A DNA stretch of 64,000 nucleotides, taken from assembly GCF_019037185.1 (NCBI RefSeq), contig NZ_JAHHXM010000001.1, positions 62,001 to 126,000 of the forward strand, read 5' to 3'. How positions within the stretch are numbered: the stretch's first letter is position 1; each line of letters starts with the position of its first letter. The position numbers were made by a program, and so were the translations under genes. Below the pieces are notes generated by a model that worked only from the letters and a program-made list of their open reading frames with translations, made no database searches and had not been told where the DNA came from. Source of the stretch: Oceanobacillus caeni (GTDB lineage: Bacteria; Bacillota; Bacilli; Bacillales; Amphibacillaceae). Shown here piece by piece: positions 63,175-64,000 of this stretch.

Positions 63175-64000
63175 TTATAAATATTGTCCTAATTTCACAT
63201 TACCTTTTAGTAAATTTCTAGAAATGATTAAACGTTGTATTTCATCCGTTCCATCATAAATTCTCCATAGTCTAGCTTCCCTGTACCAACGTTCGATTGG
63301 TAATTCTTTGGTATACCCCATTCCACCGTGGATTTGAAGGACACGATCAATGACACGATTTCCCATGTTTGCTCCATATAATTTCGCCATTGATGCTAAA
63401 TGACGATTATCTTCTCCATTATCTAAGGTAAAAGTCGCATTTAAAACAAGCCATTTTGCAGCTTCAATCTCAACTGCAGAATCAGCAATTTGCCACTGAA
63501 TTGCCTGTCTATCAGCAATTGGCTTACCAAATGTCTCCCGTTCTTTTGAGTAATCGATTGCCATTTGTAACAATCTCTCTGATGCACCTACTGCTGTTGC
63601 GCCGACAACCCATCTTGCAAAACCGATCCATTCTAAACCAAGTTGATACCCATTATCAACTTCCCCTAAAATGTTTTCTTCCGGTACTCTGACATTGTCA
63701 AATACTAATCCAGCTGGTCCCCATTCTCCCATCGTATGAATATATTCTGATTTCCATCCCATATCACGATCTACAATAAAACAAGTAACCCCTTCTCTTC
63801 CTGTGCGAGCATGTTTCTCTTTATCCGTAATAGCCATCACCATCACAAAATCTGCTTCATTCCCACCTGTAATAAATGTCTTTTCTCCATTAATAACCCA
63901 CTCGTTGCCATCTTTTACTGCTGTCGTTTTAATATTTCTCGTATCTGAACCTGCACCTGGTTCGGTCATCGCAAAGCATGACTTCTTATCCCCATTTATG
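63175..64000 (-). CDS. acyl-CoA dehydrogenase, N-terminus outside window
   Basis: C-terminal 275 residues of an acyl-CoA dehydrogenase. The frame is open to base 64000 and reads INGDKKSCFAMTEPGAGSDTRNIKTTA. The body has ERETFGKPIADRQAIQW, LQIHGGMGYTKELPIERWYREARLWRIYDGTDEIQRLIISRNLL, and the catalytic Glu probably lies in KELPIER or the nearby ACAD positions. It is upstream of the FabG-like SDR by 21 bp, and the first gene seen of this operon. The start lies beyond the window. Confidence 0.92.
   Translation of the reverse strand, partial: INGDKKSCFAMTEPGAGSDTRNIKTTAVKDGNEWVINGEKTFITGGNEADFVMVMAITDKEKHARTGREGVTCFIVDRDMGWKSEYIHTMGEWGPAGLVFDNVRVPEENILGEVDNGYQLGLEWIGFARWVVGATAVGASERLLQMAIDYSKERETFGKPIADRQAIQWQIADSAVEIEAAKWLVLNATFTLDNGEDNRHLASMAKLYGANMGNRVIDRVLQIHGGMGYTKELPIERWYREARLWRIYDGTDEIQRLIISRNLLKGNVKLGQYL

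Overview
The window looks like a chromosome segment of a low-G+C, endospore-forming Bacillaceae member (Bacillus sensu lato). The evidence is A+T-rich DNA, AGGAGG-type ribosome binding sites, frequent TTG and GTG starts, an alpha/beta small acid-soluble spore protein, the prkA-yhbH-spoVR set, sigma-54 (sigL), a clade II katE-type catalase, a T-box leader before ilvB and CcpA cre-like sites. Genus or species cannot be fixed from the sequence alone.

Region 1 (1-8 kb) is amino-acid biosynthesis. A minus-strand ilvB-ilvH-ilvC operon (ilvC cut by the window edge) sits behind a T-box leader. Divergent serA has a long structured leader, and ilvE lies beyond a HAD phosphatase.

Region 2 (8-28 kb) is mixed housekeeping and spore genes: a SASP, an SRPBCC protein, an M19 dipeptidase, an acyl-CoA synthetase, an FMN-binding GltS-like protein, katE, spoVR, yhbH, prkA, a cysteine-free HesB-like protein, an aldo/keto reductase and sigL. 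Two genes here are broken. A PAS-GGDEF-EAL gene has lost its GGDEF segment, and a GatA-type amidase carries an in-frame amber codon.

Region 3 (28-64 kb) is a 36-kb acyl-CoA catabolic island, all on the minus strand. It holds five AMP-forming acyl-CoA ligases (a sixth is at 10.4 kb), three acyl-CoA dehydrogenases, three crotonase-fold proteins, two thiolases, three SDRs, an AMACR-like CoA-transferase-family protein, a split MaoC hydratase, one intact and one frameshifted thioesterase, an E2-E1alpha-E1beta 2-oxoacid dehydrogenase set without E3, a TetR regulator and a 3-hydroxyisobutyrate dehydrogenase-like protein. It also encodes a phosphotriesterase-like lactonase, an ACAD10/11-type kinase (APH fold) and a separate ACAD10/11-type dehydrogenase. 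My best hypothesis is that part of the island degrades lactones or 4-hydroxy acids through phosphorylated 4-hydroxyacyl-CoA, alongside methyl-branched fatty acids. Cre-like sites lie just downstream of two strong promoters and near two more genes, which suggests carbon catabolite repression.

The intergenic gaps are seeded with at least ten degenerate copies of an imperfectly palindromic repeat of up to about 150 bp with two hairpin modules. A second repeat type is also present. No tRNA, rRNA, CRISPR array or transposase gene was seen.
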